DNA of 64,000 nt from Gnetum montanum (lineage: Eukaryota; Streptophyta; Gnetopsida; Gnetales; Gnetaceae): NCBI GenBank assembly GCA_015680685.1, contig MNCI01008018.1, forward strand, positions 210,361 through 274,360, read 5' to 3'. Shown in pieces: positions 53,609-64,000 of the stretch. Within the stretch, counting starts at the first letter, position 1; each line of letters begins with the position of its first letter. Under the pieces are notes generated by a model. The model was given only the letters and a program-made list of their open reading frames with translations. It did no database searches and was not told the DNA's origin. The position numbers and the translations under genes are program-made.

Positions 53609-56600
53609 TTAGCTTTCAAGGAGTTTCTTGGTTTGTAAGTATTATTTCCCATTTATGATGATCATTCCTACCACCTTTTCTGTACAAGTTTTCTTGTTTG
53701 TCCTACCTTCCGTGTAGATGAAAACATTACCTACCACAACAATGAACGTTTAACTATAATTTATGTTTCCCTACACAATTTAAAATTGTGTGATCCTTTT
53801 ATGGTAAATTTGCAAATGATACACGAAAGAAATGGAAGTTGTAGGAAATTTGCACCTTTCCTTGTCCATCTTCACCATGAATGGAGGCATGCTCAGTTGA
53901 TTTCGACATGGTAGAGATGTTGGGAATTGTAATGAAAAAATTTCAGGGAATCTTCCAAAGCCTTCTCTATGACTCTGATGAAAATGGTGGTGATGCAAGA
54001 AGTTGCAAGATGGCTTCTTGTATGTAGAGTGGTGGGTGAAGGACACTTCTATTAGACAATGCTATTGTAGATGGTTGCAAGATAGGTTCCAATGAAAATA
54101 GAATATGAGATGGCACTCCAATTTTTATTCTCCCATGGAAATAGAAGTTTTTGTTTTTTGTAGAGTTCTCTCCCATTGCTGCATATTTTTGCAGTAGCAT
54201 GTTTCTCCTACACCAAGTTCGTGCAGTTGCCCATTGAGTAGTAGCTGGAGCATGGTTCCCTATCATTTTTATGGCTGCATGTTCCTACAATCATTACCTA
54301 TGCATGGGTGGTGGGAGCTACATGTTTCTTTACCATGTGATTGGTGGTGTTTGTAGCTATTTCTACATGTGATCGGTGAACGTTACAGTGAGAATTATGC
54401 ATGGGTGGTGGCGGTGGACATTACGCATGGGTAGTAATTACCATGGTTGTTACATGTAAGTCGTGGCTTCTCATGTGCCAGACTCATCCTTATAAATTCC
54501 TAGGTAAGGAAAAAAGATAAGGAGGAAAGAGAAAGCTAGCTATGTGTAATGACTAAAAAAATTAGTTGCTAGAATACTAAGGGGTTCACAGGTGTACAGC
54601 CTAACCCCACATCCATGTGAGGGCTTGCTAGAGGTAGAGACATGGTGCCCTGAATGGTCTTGTCGATTGAAAAGAGGCTTTCCCAGATGGAACTGGGGTG
54701 GAGCTTGGTTAGTCACAATGCTGATGCAAAATGGTGCTAAGTGTTTAAGTGGTGTTCATGGTGTTGATGATGTTAGTGGTGTTGACGATGTCAATGGGTG
54801 CCTGAGAGGGGGGGGGGGGGCAAGTGTAGTTAATGGTTTTGGTAAAAATGAAGGCGCTGACATGTAGAGATTGTCATCTGAGCATAGTTGTAACGTGAAT
54901 ATGAGTAAAAAATAGTGAAAATGCAAAGAAAGTGCAAAAAAATGGAAATGCAAGAGAGAGGAATGGAACACCATCCTAAATGGGGTTGAGCGTAGTTAAC
55001 ACCAAAAGGGGTTAGGAGGTATGTGATGTATAATAGGTGTAGCGGATAGTGTAGTCACAGTCTTAAAGGTGTTTAGCCACAAAGACTGATGCTCATCAAG
55101 GTGTCTACATTTGTCCAGTTGGCTGTCATGATGTACTGTGGACTATGGTAGGGTTGTAGTCATCTACAACTTTGCCAAATGCTAACCAAAAAGTTTGTCT
55201 ATCCTTGATTTTCTAAAATGCTAACCATGAAAATGTTAAGGGTGTATGGTATTTATAGGATTAGGGTTAGCACAAAATGTAGCATGGTCACCACATAGTA
55301 AAGAGGATGGTTGGGACTACACTATCACCCAACCATGCTCTTCACTGAGGCTAGTGGTGTTGTGCTTTGTTGTGGTCTACCAAACTTTGTGAGACTATGA
55401 GACTATGACTATGTTTCCAACTACATGTGTGTGTGCTAAGAGGATGACAAGGTATCTGAAAAAATGCAAGTTTGGAGACCACGCTCTAGGACTACGCTCT
55501 CCACTATCTTATGTGGGGTTGAGCATAGTTACAATTTTGGGGATAAAAGGGATATAAAAAAGATGCATTTTGTTAACTACTCTTTGTAGAGGTAAGTTGG
55601 AGTTGAGCTAACTATCGGTGCTACATTATGGTGGCCTTTGGAGGCTATTCTAGCTGATTATGCTTGACTACGCTTTGGACTTGGGGAGAGTGTAGTCTCA
55701 CACTTGGAAAAAATTTTGTAAAAAATGATTGTGTGCTAACTACACTCTCCATGGAAGGTAGACTATGCTCCTAACTAGGGGTGAGCATAGTCCTAGCACT
55801 TGCCAAAACTTGTGAAAATTAGCTTTGGTTAACTATGCTTGACTATGCTTTGGGCTGGTGAAAAGCGTAGTCTTGAAACTTAGAAAACTCTGGAAGAACT
55901 GGGCCTTCATGCTGACTACACTTGACTATGCTCTAAGGTAGTTGAGAGCGTTGTCTCAACACTCAGAAAATTTTGTAGTAGCTGGCTTAACACTTAGAAA
56001 AATATGCAAAATTGACCTTTGTGTTGACTACACTTAACTACTCTCTGAGGCATCGGAGAGCATAGTCTCAACACTTAGAAAAAATCTACAAAAAGTAGTT
56101 TTTTGAGTTGACTACATTCTCTACTTAGCTAACTATGCTTTGAGGTAGTGGGGAGCATAGTTCTAGCACTTAGAAAAATTTGCAAAAAGTGGCCTCATGT
56201 TGACACTTTGACAAATCTGCAATTGGGATGCCATAGTCCAAATTTGGTGGTGTTTCACTACGGTGGTGGGATTTTCTTCAAGTGGAGTCATGGTGGAAAA
56301 TCCTAGGGTTCCCTTTTACTTTTTTTGACTATTTAGTGACTCTCCTAGAGCTATTTCAATGTAGAGAAATGGGTAGATTCAACGGTCAAAAGTTATAAGC
56401 TCATTAGAAGAGGTGCACTTCTTGCAAGCATTGGTAGGTAAGGTTGCACTAGAAATCATTCCATCTATGCTCATTTTGAGCTCAGTCATCATTTCATTCT
56501 ATCATTTTATATTTCTGCAACTAAATTGTGAGCTTTGTGCTATGGATTAAACATAGAATCCATTTTACTTTAGAACTTAGAGTAATCTCATCCAAGTTGT

Positions 56601-56889
56601 CACCTATTTTCTATTTTAATTTCACGTTTTATTGATACAAAAGTTTTATTGTTGAAAATTTAAAAAGAAAATGGTTGTCTTTCTATCAAAATTATCTTGA
56701 ACTACCTTTTATATTTCCTTATTAAAGTCATTTAACTTACCAAGATCTTTATACATCACAAAATGTCACATTACCCTACCAATTGAGACTATTCTTGGGT
56801 TCTCGTATCCATATATGAGGCATCCTAGGTAATAGTCTCTCTAAATGAGTTTTTTGGGTGTTGATGTGTCCAAAATTTATGCATCAACA
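53609..56889 (+). repeat. Gyp-1 5' LTR, second part
   Basis: Continues the LTR after Ath-3; up to about 53750 it is collinear with 62660-62786 of the 3' LTR. The right end is set at GCATCAACA (56881-56889), the inverse of the LTR start TGTTGATGC. A TATTTATA (55244-55251) is one possible promoter element. No coding sequence is recognised. Total LTR length would be about 3.77 kb. The middle cannot be checked against the 3' copy, because that is interrupted. Confidence 0.55.
55640..56215. repeat. Tandem array of hairpin-bearing units (about 85-100 bp)
   Basis: Six to seven diverged units, each with (G)ACTA(T/C)GCT, a 14-20 bp loop and AGC(A/G)TAGT, then CTCxACACTTAGAAAA and AATTTGCAAAAA(G)TGG. 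The best unit is at 56129-56205 (ACTATGCT ... AGCATAGT). Weaker related copies reach back to about 55030. Confidence 0.7.
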
Positions 56890-57596
56890 CCTTTTTGGTG
56901 ATAGAAGGAGGGCCTATTTCATTTTCTGTTCTTGATTCTGTCTTTGTTCCATTTTTTGATACTATCTCATTTTTTTTTCTTGCTTCATTTCTATTTTGAA
57001 ACTTTATTGTTTCTTGTTTCAGCTTCCTTGAAATTTAATTTCCTATTTCTATCTCTAAAAATTTAGTTTTCTATTAAATTTCTATTTCCACTTATGAAAG
57101 CTTCTATTTTTTCAATTCCTTGAAATCTTATATTTTTCAATTCCTTGAAATCTTTTATTTTTTAAGTTCAGTTACCCAAACCTTTAGTGACTTGTTTTTG
57201 ACACTAATTCCAGTTAATAGTCATCTATTTTTAGTTTTTACACTTTATTTCAGTTTCATTTTAGATCCCCAAACCTTCTTTTTCTAGTTTTGTTGATTAC
57301 TTCATTTTGGTAGTCCTTACCGTAGTTCTAACTTTGGTAAGGTGGTGTTCTTGTTCATTACATCATTTTGTTGAAATTTGCTTTTCTGAAGTTTTGCATT
57401 TCACTATTTTTCTTTTGAAAATAAAAAAAAGAGTATTTAAATATTTTTCCGTCTTATTTAATTTTATAGTTTTCTAGCATTTATATCTTAAAGTTATTCA
57501 TTTTATGAGTGAGATCTCCCATAGATCATCTCAACAAAGAGCTCTTACTTTTGCCCATAATCAACCAACTACCCATCATTTCACTTTAAGAAAACA
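56890..57596 (+). other. Gyp-1 leader
   Basis: T-rich, non-coding. Just after the LTR the sequence is CCTTTTTGGTGATAGAAGGA; I cannot match it securely to a tRNA end, so the primer site is undefined. Confidence 0.45.
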
Positions 57597-59200
57597 ATGA
57601 GCTTTGCAGTTTTCAAGTTCTATCCCTAGAAGAATTTGAACTAGGATGGAAGCCAATCAACCCCTAGCTCCCTTGGTGAGCAACCCTTTTAACTTCACAA
57701 ACTATCATGATATTTTGAAATCACTTGAAAACATAAATTTTTTCTTTGATCCCACAGGCCCTACTAGTGATGCTTGCCAACATATATAATGTTTTGAAAC
57801 CTTATTAGGCATCCATAACATTATCCAAAATGACATAGCATGTAACATCTTTATGACAACTTTCAGGAACAAAGCCACCTAGTGGATTTTGATGCTCCCT
57901 AATGCCTCTATCAACTCATGGCAAGAGTTTAAAATTTAAAAATAAGTTCCTACTCCAATTTGATAAGTTCACTAGTCTTGCCTTAACATCAAGAAATTTC
58001 ACAAGCCTAAGAAAACTACCTGGGGAAACATCTGTGATTACAATATAAGATTTCTTCATCAACTTGCTTATGTTTTGAATAAGATGTGTATGCAACCTGA
58101 TGGTATTCTTAATATCTACCTCTCTATCATTGATCCATTTTTTGCATATGCCATTAAATCTAATCCCAACATAATAGAAATATAAGGATCAATGGCTAAA
58201 GTTTTTGAGTTAGAACAAATTACCTTGATGAATAACATTCAAACTCAATTTGGAATGATGAATGTTAGCAATCCTATATAGTCTACCCCTTTACCATCAC
58301 AAGTTTTTCCAATGAATACTACTTTGTTCTAAACTTCCACTTCCCTTAAAATAACTCAACCTACAGGTAGCTATTTTCAAGGTCCTAGATTCTCTTCATT
58401 TTTACCTCCAAATACCAGTTTAAGTGATGATCAATAAAAAGCTTTAATCCAATCCATCATAAATCCAAATGGAATATCTAATCCTAATGCATCTACTTTT
58501 CAAACAAAAAACCAAATGATACAAATATTAACTTCACTTCAAAAGATTTCCAATGAAGTGGTTGAATTGAAGTGAAGTAACAATAGAGTTTCTATACAAC
58601 TAAAAAATCAAGCACACCAATCAATGATGATTATTGAATGATTATTGTCATCTTCATAACAATAGACAACATTTTGAGAAAACTTTTCCTTAATTTTTAG
58701 CACTATATTATGACAATGTCCAAAGTCAACAAAATGGAAAAGACCCTATTATGGTCCTTAACATACCTCATAAAATAGAAAATGAAGAAAGTCCATCATT
58801 AAAATAAGTCATGATAAGTGATCCCAACCCACATAACACTTGTTACTGTAGACTTAGTGACAGTATGAACACCATAGAATAATAAACTAGGAATAATTCA
58901 TATACTCATCCAAATAGAAGAGTTCCTAGTCAAAATAACACAAATAATCAAACCAAACCATCCCAAGCAAACATCTCACAATGACCAAACTCCCCTTCTA
59001 TACTTAGAAGAACTCCATCTCAACAAGAAGCCAAAGACAAACATAAGACTTATGATCTAGTTGAGGATTTGAAAAAAAGTTAAAGCCAACATTTCAATGT
59101 ATGATCTTCTACATTTTAATGAAATGAAAGATGTGATTCAAAAGATAGTTCATACACTTGAAACCAAAAAAGAAAAATCTCCAACAACCAACAAGCAATT
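57597..59200 (+). pseudogene. Gyp-1 gag remnant
   Basis: Short gag-like segments are legible: a frame around 57880-57990 with LPNASINSWQEF and SLRKLPGE-type words, as in plant gypsy capsids, and a Gln/Asn/Ser-rich region from 58250 to 59100. No zinc knuckle is seen. Stops are dense and the start codon cannot be fixed. I take it as gag mainly from its position before the protease. Confidence 0.5.
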
Positions 59201-59229
59201 TCATGTTGAATAAGAAAGATCAACCTCCT

Positions 59230-59690
59230 TTCCTAACAAATTCGATCATTTTATGAAATAATGTTCATAATTGTTTAATGGATTCTAGTGCAACTATTAG
59301 TGTCATGCCACTTGAGGTATGTAAAACATTAGGAGCGTAAATGCTATCATAAGCAAGAAGTGTGATACATCTTGATGGATCTAATGTACATGTGGTAGGA
59401 TCATTAAAGGGAGTAAAAGTACAAATTAAACAATATCATACTTTTACATGTTATATAGATATTTTAGTAGTCAATATGTCACCCACTTATGGTGTGCTTC
59501 TATCTAGGACTTTTGGAGATAAGTTTGGGGGATTTCTTAGGTTAGATTTCTTAGAATTATTAATTCCTATTAAAAGAAAATCTGAATATATGGTTATACC
59601 AAGAGAACCTTTTTATAAACAAGTGGTAACATCTTTTAATCAACAAAATCAATCTTTGGAAAATCAAAATACTAATCTATAGATTGGAGT
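59230..59690 (+). pseudogene. Gyp-1 protease remnant
   Basis: The active site reads LMDSSATISVMPLEVCKTLG near 59278 (family DSGAT; Gly lost). The 106-codon open stretch 59362-59679 continues with VIHLDGSNVHVVGSLKGVKV, YIDILVVNMSPTYGVLLSRT and FLELLIPIKRKSEYMVI. It ends in a Gln/Asn-rich stretch. The fold and order fit a gypsy retropepsin different from the Athila ones here. Confidence 0.7.
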
Positions 59691-60013
59691 TATCGAAGTT
59701 GGACTTGGTGAACATGTTATAAATGACCATGTGAGTGAAATTATAGAAATAAATCCTTCTTCTCATATTGATTCCATCCAACACTATCAAAATTTTAGAG
59801 AATGTAAAGGAATTTATGAAGATGCCTTGCCTGCCTTATGATCAACATGATGGAAAATGATTTCTTTGGGATGACCTGCCACCATTAGGAGAGGACAAAA
59901 ATATAAATGAGATCCTAACCATTAAAACATTAGAAGGTCTACCAAATTTTGATGGCATATGCATTGAACATATTCTTAGAGAAAAAAATTATGTTCCTAA
60001 TGCATTAGCTCAA

Positions 60014-60770
60014 ATGGCCACTACTTTAGATGTTTCTTTTAGACACAATGCTTGGGATTCTGAAATTATTATTGAAAAGGTTAACTCTTATTCTATTCTA
60101 AATAATATCTTTTCTTTCCATGTTTTGATTATGATAATCATATTCATGAATTTTTATTTTCCAATGGTGAATTTAGTGATCAATGTTTTAAAGTTTCTCA
60201 AATTAATGAAGAATTTATATCAACGGATGTCATATTTTTCAAATAAAATATCTCCTAAAATGGCAACTAGAGAAGCGTTATTGGATTACCAAAATCAAAC
60301 CATTTAGAAAAAAACTTATACCTGTTAATCCTAAGATTGAAACTTTGATGAAAGAAGAAATTGATAAACTTTTAGAATCTAAAATTATTTATCCTATGCT
60401 GCATTCAAGTTGGACATCAAATTTAGTGCCTAATAGAAAATGAACAAGTGAATTACAATTATGTATTGATTTTCATAATCTTAATCATTGACAAACTGTT
60501 AAAATATGGTTTGATTAGAAATATGCATGTAAAGTCTTTAAAATAGAAGATCTAGTCCTAAAAAGAGATAGAACATCTAGTTAAATAGGTCCTCAAAATA
60601 AGTTTCCTACTATGTGGACAAGCCCATATCAAGTCACAAATACCATTGGCCCAAATGTTTATAAAATTGCTAATTTGCAAAGACATAAATTAAATAGAAA
60701 TTTTAATGCATTTCATCTAAAGCATTTCAACTTAGGTGCTGCACATGGACACTTAGTAGATCCCTAGTTT
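60014..60770 (+). pseudogene. Gyp-1 RT start joined to integrase C-terminus
   Basis: RT N-terminal segment near 60330-60490: VNPKIETLMKEEIDKLLESK, IIYPMLHSSWTSNLVP, LQLCIDFHNLN. The sequence then leaves RT after about 160 bp and shows an integrase tail at 60560-60750: GPQNKFPTMWTSPYQVT, GPNVYKIANLQ and FNAFHLKHF. RT active site, RNase H and integrase core are deleted. The 97-codon ORF from 60014 precedes RT and is of unclear identity. Confidence 0.7.
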
Positions 60771-62164
60771 CATGCTTTCTTCACCATGCATTTCATTTGT
60801 ATATAGTTGCATTTGCATATTTTCTTTGTATTTCCATCATTTTCTCACACATGTTAAGTTTACCATAATCTCTTTTTTTTAGCATATTGGTTTTAGTTTG
60901 ATCTATTTATGCTTTTCAACATGAATTTAATAATCATTATGATCATTTGGGTTACTAGGCATTGGGTCATCATAACACCATTTGAAAATAATGCAAGTAT
61001 ACTGCTTTATATGTTATATTATAATACTATTATATAAAACCTCCTTATATGATATACTTTAATATTTTATTTATTCTTCCCAATATTTTTCAAAGTAAAA
61101 TTTCAATAGTTATGTTGGATTATGGAGGATGAGACTTATGTTAACTTATCATGTTTATGTGAATGTAGGATATGTGAGGTTGGATAATGGTTAGCCATAA
61201 TCACTAGGTAACCTTGGAAAATTCCATTTTCCCTCTCATAATTCCGAGCCCTCAAGAGTGATGATCCATGGCTATACTATGAGAAATAGGGTGAAGTGTG
61301 TTCCTCTCCACTTGAGAATCCTTAGCCACCTAGGACACTTGCTATTATGTCATCTAGATTATAATTAAAGGATACATGCATGAGGGTTGAACTGTATCAT
61401 GGGAAAAGTTTCGAAAGGACCATGTTCTTTAGTAGTGTAGCTAATCGGCCAGACTCATGTTGGAATTCCTACCTTAAGAATGAAGTACATCATGAGTAAA
61501 GTTTCCTCAAAAAAAAAAAAGAAAAAAAGAAAAAAGAAGAGAAAGAATGAGGACCATGTTCCTTGGCAATGTAATAAGTTCTTGAGTGTGATGGGGTCTA
61601 GTAGAAATCCTCATCCTAGCCTTCATTTCCTCTTTTAAACCTATTTTCCAAAAATTTCAAAAAGAGAAAAGCAAGTATTCCCTTCCCATTTCCTCATTTT
61701 CCCTTATCCCTTTTCACCCATTTCCTTTCTAAACTTTCAAAAAACAAAAACAAAAAGAAATTCCAAGGAAAAATCCAAAAGTTATGGCTAGCGATGATCT
61801 AAGATAAGCATGTCCTCTTCATTAAGTTTGGTATAAATATTGTGCTTAAAGTAATCCTCATGCTAATTTCTTTTATTCATGAGATGATTGGGAATGAGAT
61901 CTTAATTATATGTGTGTGTGTGTAGTTAAAATTATGATTTATAAAGAGTATATGTTTAGATCTTGATTAAACAAGGTGGTGTGTTGGGTGGCTCATGTTT
62001 AGTACTCCCTTGATTATATGATTATTATAATCATGTTTAAAATAGTATGGTTTGCTTTCAAATTTCAATTTGTCAATGTTTTGGGACCTTTTGATTTCTT
62101 GTCCTTTGCATCTCCTTTTAAAATTTCTATGGGTTTTCTATTCTTACACGTGCATGCAATTTCT
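60771..62164 (+). other. Gyp-1 3' untranslated region
   Basis: Non-coding. It contains a diverged duplication of about 95 bp (around 61395-61450 and 61486-61572, sharing GGACCATGTTC), an A/AAG-rich tract (61508-61545) and a short (TG)n (61911-61922). Confidence 0.55.
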
Positions 62165-62179
62165 AATTTGGGGGCTATG
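62165..62179 (+). other. Gyp-1 polypurine tract
   Basis: AATTTGGGGGCTATG immediately precedes the 3' LTR start TGTTGATGCC. Confidence 0.7.
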
Positions 62180-62786
62180 TGTTGATGCCAACACTTCCAT
62201 GCTAGCATGGAACCTTGATTAAATAAGTTCTAGTGCATTGATAGTTAAAAATATTATGTTTTTAGCTCATTATCTTGTAATGAAACTAGTTGCAAGTTTG
62301 AGTCACAATTTAGAAATGGCTCTATTCCTCAATAATTATCATGTTGGCCATACATCATAAGGTATATCTATAGTCATTCTTTGGTTTGAAAATCATAGTT
62401 AGATGGGAAACATGATAATTTAGGAAATTTAAAGAACTTACAAAGGAGTTTAATGATAACTTAAGTGTGACTTTATGTACCAACATTTACCTAACAAGCC
62501 AATGAGGTTATCACTTATGCAACCTATCATTATCCCTTGTTAATAAAAAAATTTAAAAATTAAAAAAAGAAGCAAAGGAGTTACAATGTGAAGTGATTGA
62601 AAGTTGGTATTCTCAAATACCAGTTATGGTACAATCTCCCTATCGATAACTATCAATTATTTAACTTCCAGGGTGTTTCTTGGTTTGTAATTGTTACTAC
62701 CCATTTACAATGGTCATCCCTACCACATTTCCTTTACAAGTTTTCCCAATTGTCCTACCTTCCACATAGATGCAAATGTTACTTGC
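62180..62786 (+). repeat. Gyp-1 3' LTR, first part
   Basis: Collinear with 30941-31420 plus 53609-53750. It stops at CATTA (62787-62791), the presumed target site of Ath-6. Confidence 0.75.
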
Positions 62787-62791
62787 CATTA

Positions 62792-63654
62792 TGATTAGTG
62801 AGGTACCCCTACACCTAATCATACAAATCACAAAGCATTCATGCATAATCCGATCAGATTTTGTGGACTTTATAGTTTTTGGTGTACCAATTTTCTAGGT
62901 AGTGAACCTTGCCCTAAGGCTGTTCATTGTCTTCCTGATTACACTTGTGAAGTACAATGGTATGGTTAAGTGAAATCGAGGCATATGATTTTTATCATTT
63001 TATATTTTATGTTCTTTGATGCTTTGAAGAGAGAGATAAAGTAATGTAATGACTAATATAAATTAACCAACTAACTGATCTCTAACTAGTCCTAACATAA
63101 GCATTTAGCCATACTTTCCATACATGTCTTGAACCCACGTATTCACTGTTGGGTTACTAAGCGCTATTGTATTGGAGGTACCAAGCAATAATGTTGCTAG
63201 GATTACCAAGCGAATACATGTTACATTTGAAGCAAAAGTAATCTATCTAACTTATCTTACTTAATTACCTCATTAACTTAATTACTGGAAAACATTGAAT
63301 AAATAATTAAAAATATTGAATACATGAATAAATATCTAAACTATCCAAAATTCTGCAAGGTTTGTCAAGAATCTTGTCTTTATTGCCACATACACTATCA
63401 TGCTCTAGTATAACAATGCTTGAATAAAGATCTGTACACTCAATGACTCTTGTTGTGGGCACTTAGGAGAAATATTCTAACTTCCAAATGTAAAAACTGC
63501 AAGATTTCAGCTACAATTCTCAATCTCATGTCATAAATGTGATTAGTGAGCACATATTTATAGTCTAGGACAACCCCTTGCATCGATAGGGCCACATCGA
63601 TGCAATAGATTATGTCGACAAGGCCCAGTCAACATAACAAACTGTATTTCATCA
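62792..63654 (-). repeat. Ath-6 3' LTR
   Basis: 863 bp, + strand TGATTAGTGAGGTACCCC to TTTCATCA, followed by TACCCCCATGATTG, the reverse of the Athila polypurine context. It holds three GGGTTACTAAGCG-like words (63152-63212). Confidence 0.8.
63555..63623 (-). promoter_or_regulatory. Ath-6 LTR promoter: TCGATGCA palindromes and TATA
   Basis: Inverted repeat TGCATCGAT (63579-63587) and ATCGATGCA (63596-63604) with an 8-base loop, plus GTCGAC (63614-63619). TATAAATA (minus) is at 63562-63555. Confidence 0.55.
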
Positions 63655-64000
63655 TACCCCCATGATTGAATAAAAATCATCCTTGAGTTCTTTATAAAAT
63701 TGGAAAGGTATGGAATTATTGACTAACTTTTGACATAAAAAAATAAGATAAAATAGACATAACAAAACTAGGTTCCCATTGTATGGATCAACTACATTAC
63801 AAAATTGAACATGGTACAAAAATTAGATAAGCACATCCTCTGATGGAATGAAGACAAAAGAGAAGATCATATGATCCTAGGGAGTGGAGGATCCTAAGGC
63901 TCTAATTGACCTTCCCTAACGCTAGGCATGTTTGGTGGTTGTGGTTGTCTCGTGATTGCTATGACTTCTGGTGAAAGGTTAAAAGCATCCAACAATGCTT

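Larger units (their letters stand above)
30941..64000 (+). mobile_element. Gyp-1, Ty3/gypsy element hosting the nest
   Basis: Forward element. The 5' LTR start at 30941 and the 3' LTR start at 62180 are clearly homologous for over 600 bp once Ath-3 (31421-53603) is removed from the first. The internal part (56890-62179) holds gag, protease, an RT scrap fused to an integrase tail, a long 3' untranslated part and a polypurine tract. The LTR ends carry TGTTGATGC and GCATCAACA inverted ends. Its 3' LTR is interrupted by Ath-6 at 62787 and does not return within the window. Left flank GTTAT (30936-30940) is the candidate target site. Confidence 0.7.
62792..64000 (-). mobile_element. Ath-6, Athila-type element (3' end only in window)
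   Basis: Reverse-strand element entering the Gyp-1 3' LTR. Its 3' LTR (62792-63654) and 346 bp of internal sequence are visible; the rest is outside. No coding domain is identified in the internal piece. Confidence 0.75.

Overview
The window is intergenic DNA of a seed plant with a large, repeat-packed nuclear genome. It is AT-rich and CpG-poor outside a few LTR promoters. I found no intact host gene and no RNA gene. Almost everything that can be recognised is decayed LTR retrotransposon: Ty3/gypsy of the Athila type (tRNA-Asp-like primer sites, FMDD-type reverse transcriptase, an extra ORF after pol), one other gypsy element, one Ty1/copia element, an Ogre/Tat-like protease scrap, and one non-autonomous LTR element carrying a host-derived CCR4-like gene. 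A gymnosperm or another large-genome seed plant would fit, but the species cannot be fixed from this sequence. Labels used below (Ath-, Gyp-, Cop-, Cap-) are mine.

Layout, left to right. 1-16836: a forward mosaic of two Athila elements. Ath-1 supplies the 5' LTR, gag, protease and a first pol. Near 8550 it is joined to Ath-2, which supplies a second, 5'-truncated pol, the extra ORF (aORF), the polypurine tract and a 3' LTR of a different subfamily. 16846-17775: an Ogre/Tat-like protease remnant. 19082-24550: Cap-1, a complete reverse-strand LTR element (TSD AGTGT) without gag-pol that carries an intron-less CCR4-like exonuclease copy. 25222-30092: Cop-1, a complete but dead copia element, reverse strand. 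30941-64000: Gyp-1, a forward gypsy element with an unusually long 5' LTR (about 3.8 kb), which holds a nest. Ath-3 (reverse, 31421-53603, TSD ATTAT) sits in the Gyp-1 5' LTR. Ath-4 (forward, 32557-46073, TSD GGCAG) sits in Ath-3. Ath-5 (reverse, 34953-42420, TSD CTTTA) sits in Ath-4. Ath-6 (reverse, from 62792) sits in the Gyp-1 3' LTR and runs off the window. The order of nesting gives the order of insertion.

The most interesting signal is in the Athila group. Each LTR subfamily has a short U3 built of palindromic modules just upstream of a TATA box, and the module sequence differs by subfamily (GCGATATCGC, TTGATATCAA, CATCGATG, or tandem CTCTAATAATTAGAG). In Ath-2 and Ath-5 the same subfamily-specific palindromes and a second TATA box recur inside the element, about 470-560 bp before the aORF start. 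In Ath-2, Ath-4 and Ath-5 a putative intron (donor G|GTAA, acceptor AG touching the aORF ATG) follows. This suggests that the aORF is expressed from its own LTR-like internal promoter through a spliced leader. Ath-4 and Ath-5 also appear to be pol-less, gag plus aORF elements.

All coding regions are broken by stops and frameshifts, largely of the C-to-T / G-to-A kind, so they are given as pseudogenes. Domain boundaries are approximate. There is an 891-base run of N (40146-41036) and a single N at 590.
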